From assembly GCA_029212955.1 (NCBI GenBank), contig JARGOW010000045.1, forward strand, positions 1 through 12,840: a stretch of DNA of 12,840 bases, written 5' to 3'. The notes beneath the pieces are model-generated. The model worked only from the letters and a program-made list of their open reading frames with translations, was not told the origin of the DNA and searched no databases. Shown one piece after another: positions 10,191 through 12,840 of this stretch. A program made the position numbers and the translations under genes. This stretch comes from Planctomycetota bacterium (GTDB lineage Bacteria; Planctomycetota; UBA1135; GCA-002686595). The number at the start of each line of letters is the position of its first letter. Positions within the stretch are counted from its first letter, which is position 1.

Positions 10191-11171
10191 CTAAAACCAC
10201 TTCATGCGGCGCATGATCCATAGCTGCAAACCCACCAAAACCACCAATAGCACGCAAACGGCGGCAAAAGCCCATTCGTAGCTCGCGCCTGGAATGCCGC
10301 CCACATTGATTCCCAAGAGCCCGGTCAACAGCCCCAGTGGAAGGAAGATGGCGGTCACGATCGAGAGCGTGAGCATGCGCTGATTCATCTGATCCGACTG
10401 GCGACTCAGCAACAGATCGTGGGTCACCACCGTGCGCTCCCGCAATTCGTCCAGCTCCTCCACATGGCGCGTCACATGATCTGCCAGCCATTGCATGGCT
10501 CTGCGATCGGACTCGTTCAGCACCCGGGATTTGTTGTGTGCGATTTGCGCCATGGCCTCGCGCTGTGGAGCCAGGTGTCGCCGCAGTGAAATCACTTGGC
10601 GACGAAACTCGGCCAGGCTCTTTTGCAAGCCGCTGGACGAATCGGTGACCGCACTCTCTTCGACCTGATCGACGGCGTCGCTCAGGTCTTCCAGGGTGGG
10701 CACCATGCGCTGCAGCATGTTCCCCGCCAGGGTGGTCAATAGCTCGGGGGAGGACATCGGCCCCACCCCCTTGCCGATCGCGTCCTCCATGTCCCCCACG
10801 GCCATCAAGCGGCGACGGCTGACACTGATCATGCGATGCTCGTCCAACCAAATGCGGATGGCGACCATGTCCTCGGGGTCCTCCCCCGGGTTCAGATTGA
10901 CCCCGCGCAGGGTGATCAGGAGGCCCTCGTCAAACACCGTGCAGCGGGGCCTTGTTTCCGCGGCCATCAATCCATCGCACTCCGCGTCCTGCAGTCTCGA
11001 CCAATCGCGCAGCCAACTTTCGATCGCCGGGTCCCCCGCGGTCAGGTGCACCCACAACGGTCCTTTTTCCGGGGCCCACGACGCCAGCTCCTGCGACGAA
11101 CACGGGGAACCGCCGCCTTGGCCATCCAAGAGGGTGGCTTCCATCGCCTGCACCGCTAGATCTTTCTGCAT
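10191..11171 (-). CDS. zntB: CorA-superfamily divalent metal transporter, ZntB-like
   Basis: This 326-residue protein has a long acidic cytoplasmic N-terminal domain, a charged helical stalk (about 150-265) and two C-terminal membrane helices (about 268-287 and 302-320). The signature after the first helix is GLLGINVGGIPG (284-295), with GIN in place of the CorA GMN. That and the GGIPG continuation point to the ZntB branch, pentameric zinc transporters described first as efflux and later as proton-driven uptake systems. The basic ending MRRMKWF is usual for the superfamily. I use the ATG at 11171; its ribosome site is poor and Met10 is an alternative. The gene stands alone: it converges with the channel gene and is separated from the opp genes by a terminator. 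Metal specificity cannot be read from the sequence. A general Mg2+/Co2+ CorA role is less likely but possible. Confidence 0.88.
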   Translation of the reverse strand: MQKDLAVQAMEATLLDGQGGGSPCSSQELASWAPEKGPLWVHLTAGDPAIESWLRDWSRLQDAECDGLMAAETRPRCTVFDEGLLITLRGVNLNPGEDPEDMVAIRIWLDEHRMISVSRRRLMAVGDMEDAIGKGVGPMSSPELLTTLAGNMLQRMVPTLEDLSDAVDQVEESAVTDSSSGLQKSLAEFRRQVISLRRHLAPQREAMAQIAHNKSRVLNESDRRAMQWLADHVTRHVEELDELRERTVVTHDLLLSRQSDQMNQRMLTLSIVTAIFLPLGLLTGLLGINVGGIPGASYEWAFAAVCVLLVVLVGLQLWIMRRMKWF

Positions 11172-11309
11172 GCCCCATGTCTACCAGAAAGCGAATGCTG
11201 GCCCGGTGCCAAATCGGCGCTGGAAGGAACCGCGCCTGGCCGGGGGGCCGATGGGAACCCGCTTTGGTTCAAATCCAGGATTCCGCGCCTACCCGAATCC
11301 AAGCCCACC

Positions 11310-11363
11310 AAAAGGGAGCGCCCGTCCGGGCCCCGCCATTGGCGAATCCCGGACGGGCGCTCC
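11310..11363 (-). terminator. Intrinsic terminator of the opp/dpp operon
   Basis: A perfect 16-bp inverted repeat, GGAGCGCCCGTCCGGG (11315-11330) and its complement (11348-11363), encloses 17 bases that can form a further small hairpin (CGCC-ATT-GGCG). Read on the minus strand it begins 17 bases after the oppF stop and is followed by CTTTT (11314-11310). On the plus strand no T-run follows, so it acts for the minus-strand operon. The rest of the 209-bp gap, 11172-11309, shows no gene and should hold the zntB promoter, which I could not identify. Confidence 0.85.
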
Positions 11364-11380
11364 ATGGGAGCCCAACGGCC

Positions 11381-12403
11381 TCATTTGGCGGGTTGCAGGC
11401 TCACCTCGTGGCAGCGCACCATGTGGCTTGCGGAAGCGTTTTGCACCTCCGGGTAGCTCTTTTTACAGGCCTCGGTGGCCAGGGTGCAACGCGGGTGGAA
11501 GTGACATCCGGATGGCGGATTGATCGGCGAGGGCACATCCCCGTCCAGGGGAATGCGCTCCACCCGCTGCTTGGGATCGGCGCGGGGAATGGCCGACAGC
11601 AGGGCCCGGGTGTAGGGGTGCTGGGGGTTGTCGAAGATCTCTTCGGTGGTGCCCATCTCCACGATGCGGCCCAGGTACATGACCGCCACACGATCGGAGA
11701 TGTAGCGCACGATCGAAAGATCGTGGGCGATGAAGATGTAGGAGAGGTCGAATTCCTCCTGCAGGTCCTTGAGCAGGTTGACCACCTGGGCCTGCACGGA
11801 CACGTCCAGTGCCGACACGGCCTCGTCGCAAACGATCAGGCGCGGGCGCAAGGCCAAGGCCCGGGCGATTCCCACGCGCTGACGTTGACCGCCGGAAAAC
11901 TCATGGGGGAAGCGGTTGGCCACGTCCGGGCGCAAGCCCACTCGCTGCAACAACGCGCCCACGCGGTCGCGCAGTTCGTCGCCGCTCGCGATCCCGTGCA
12001 CCCTCAAGGCTTCGCCGATGGTGTTGCCCACGGTGATGCGCGGGTTCAAACTGGCGAAGGGGTCCTGAAAAATGATCTGCAGGTCCTTGCGGCGCTCGCG
12101 CATTTCCGAGTCGCTGAGCGTGAACAGGTCGATGGGATCATCGCTGGCCGTGGGGCGATACAGCGCCTCACCGGCGGTGGGCTCGAGCAATCGCAGAAGG
12201 GACCGACCCGCGGTGGTTTTGCCGCAACCGGACTCCCCCACCAGGGACAGGGTTTCCCCGTGATTCACCACGAAGTCCAAACCATCCACGGCCTTCACGT
12301 CGGCCACATGGCGACTGAAAACGCCCTTGCGGATCGGAAAGTATTTCTTGAGACCACGCACATCGATCAACGGCGTGCCTTGGGATTTGTTACCAGGTGT
12401 CAT
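11381..12403 (-). CDS. oppF: Oligopeptide/dipeptide ABC transporter ATP-binding protein OppF/DppF
   Basis: This 340-residue cytoplasmic ATPase pairs with the OppD-type subunit to power peptide import through a membrane permease pair. Motifs are Walker A GESGCGKT (56-63), the Q-loop in IIFQDPFASLNP (110-121, Gln113), signature FSGGQRQRVGIARAL (169-183), Walker B LIVCDEA (189-195) and switch His227 in IAHDLS. The C-terminal oligopeptide-transporter extension (about 245-335) includes HPYTRALLSAIP (262-273) and four cysteines (300, 306, 313, 331). I start at ATG 12403, not at an earlier in-frame ATG at 12532. The later start has GAGGAGG upstream and the usual ATGA overlap with oppD, and the extra 43 residues of the longer form look nothing like the family. 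A peptide, nickel or glutathione substrate cannot be separated without the binding protein. Confidence 0.94.
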   Translation of the reverse strand: MTPGNKSQGTPLIDVRGLKKYFPIRKGVFSRHVADVKAVDGLDFVVNHGETLSLVGESGCGKTTAGRSLLRLLEPTAGEALYRPTASDDPIDLFTLSDSEMRERRKDLQIIFQDPFASLNPRITVGNTIGEALRVHGIASGDELRDRVGALLQRVGLRPDVANRFPHEFSGGQRQRVGIARALALRPRLIVCDEAVSALDVSVQAQVVNLLKDLQEEFDLSYIFIAHDLSIVRYISDRVAVMYLGRIVEMGTTEEIFDNPQHPYTRALLSAIPRADPKQRVERIPLDGDVPSPINPPSGCHFHPRCTLATEACKKSYPEVQNASASHMVRCHEVSLQPAK

Positions 12404-12840
12404 AGCTCTTTCGCCTCCTCGATAAAGAAACAGGCGGCCATGTGATCCGGATCCTTGACGGAAGACTCCAGGGCAGGCACCTCGTTGGCGCACTTGTCCT
12501 GGGCCAGGGGGCAGCGCGACCGGAAACGGCAACCGCTGGGGAACTTCTCCGCGCTGGGAACGGTTCCCGGAATGGTGGTCAAACGCTCGCCCGGCTTGGC
12601 CAGGTCGGGCAAGGAACGCAGTAGTCCGATGGTGTACGGATGCTGGGGGTGCTCGAAGATGCTGTCCACCTTGCCGAATTCCACCACGCGCCCCGCATAC
12701 ATAACCGCCACGTGATGGGCCGTCTCGGCCACCACGCCCAGGTCGTGGGTAATGAGCAGCACGCTCATGCCGCTCTCCTCCTGCAATTCCCGGATCAAGT
12801 CCAGAATTTGCGCCTGAATGGTCACATCCAAGGCGGTTGT
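12400..12840 (-). CDS. oppD: Oligopeptide/dipeptide ABC transporter ATP-binding protein OppD/DppD (C-terminal part)
   Basis: Only the last 146 residues are in the window; the ATP-binding core upstream lies beyond the right edge. The visible part starts at TTALDVTIQAQILDLI, which in this family directly follows the Walker B DEP. Next come the switch His in LLITHDLGVVAE, then HVAVMYAGRVVEFG and EHPQHPYTIGLLRSLP. The C-terminal extension is PSGCRFRSRCPLAQDKC, with a fourth Cys in HMAACFF. The stop TGA overlaps the oppF ATG as ATGA. It is the partner ATPase of OppF; the permease and peptide-binding genes are expected further right. The frame is continuous to the edge, so this is a cut by the window and not a pseudogene. 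Confidence 0.93.
   Translation of the reverse strand, partial: TTALDVTIQAQILDLIRELQEESGMSVLLITHDLGVVAETAHHVAVMYAGRVVEFGKVDSIFEHPQHPYTIGLLRSLPDLAKPGERLTTIPGTVPSAEKFPSGCRFRSRCPLAQDKCANEVPALESSVKDPDHMAACFFIEEAKEL
12414..12420 (-). promoter_or_regulatory. Shine-Dalgarno site of oppF
   Basis: GAGGAGG on the minus strand, ten bases before ATG 12403 and inside the last codons of oppD, supports the short oppF start and translational coupling. Confidence 0.65.

Noticed and set aside
11262..11290. tRNA-like T-arm (GGTTCAAATCC)
   Set aside because: The stem needs two wobble pairs, no matching acceptor strand lies about 70 bases upstream, and no D or anticodon arm is visible.
12404..12532. A 43-residue N-terminal extension of oppF
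   Set aside because: It lies over the oppD coding end, resembles no ATPase, and the ATG at 12403 has both a ribosome site and an ATGA overlap.

Overview
The window is GC-rich, densely coding DNA from a Gram-negative-type bacterium. The evidence for this is periplasmic multiheme cytochrome c, a Tat-type signal, an MscK/MscM-type channel with a large periplasmic domain, and a short-overlap operon style. The respiratory genes encode alternative complex III (ACIII), which is found in groups such as Bacteroidota, Planctomycetota, Myxococcota and other delta-type lineages, Acidobacteriota and some Proteobacteria. The sequence alone does not fix the phylum. A Planctomycetota- or delta-like origin is a guess.

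Layout. Positions 1-6192 (minus strand) hold the ACIII operon actA-actB-actC-actD/E, transcribed toward the left edge. ActA is a membrane-anchored pentaheme cytochrome c. ActB is a fusion of a molybdopterin-oxidoreductase-like domain and an iron-sulfur ferredoxin domain. ActC is an NrfD-like quinol-binding membrane protein. The last gene in view is one continuous reading frame that joins ActD (DUF3341, two membrane helices) to an ActE-like monoheme cytochrome c, and it runs off the left edge. The genes touch or overlap (3-bp gap, 20-bp overlap, 8-bp overlap), so one mRNA with translational coupling is likely. Together they oxidise menaquinol or ubiquinol and pass electrons to periplasmic cytochromes and on to a terminal oxidase, whose genes would be expected beyond the left edge.

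Positions 6193-6659 are a divergent intergenic region, AT-richer than its surroundings, with two clear inverted repeats. Positions 6660-10154 (plus strand) encode a 1164-residue MscK/MscM-type mechanosensitive channel with a signal peptide, a long periplasmic coiled-coil region, eleven membrane helices and a C-terminal MscS core. It converges on a CorA/ZntB-family divalent metal transporter (10191-11171, minus).

Positions 11310-11363 hold a strong intrinsic terminator for the minus-strand peptide ABC transporter genes to its right: a complete oppF/dppF-type ATPase (11381-12403) and the 3' part of oppD/dppD (12400-12840, cut by the right edge). The two share an ATGA overlap.

Most of the window consists of recognisable families. 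The most unusual item is the in-frame ActD-ActE fusion, in which a third membrane helix takes the place of the lipoprotein anchor usual for ActE. I see no convincing sign of a new defence, mobile or CRISPR-type system, and no tRNA or rRNA.
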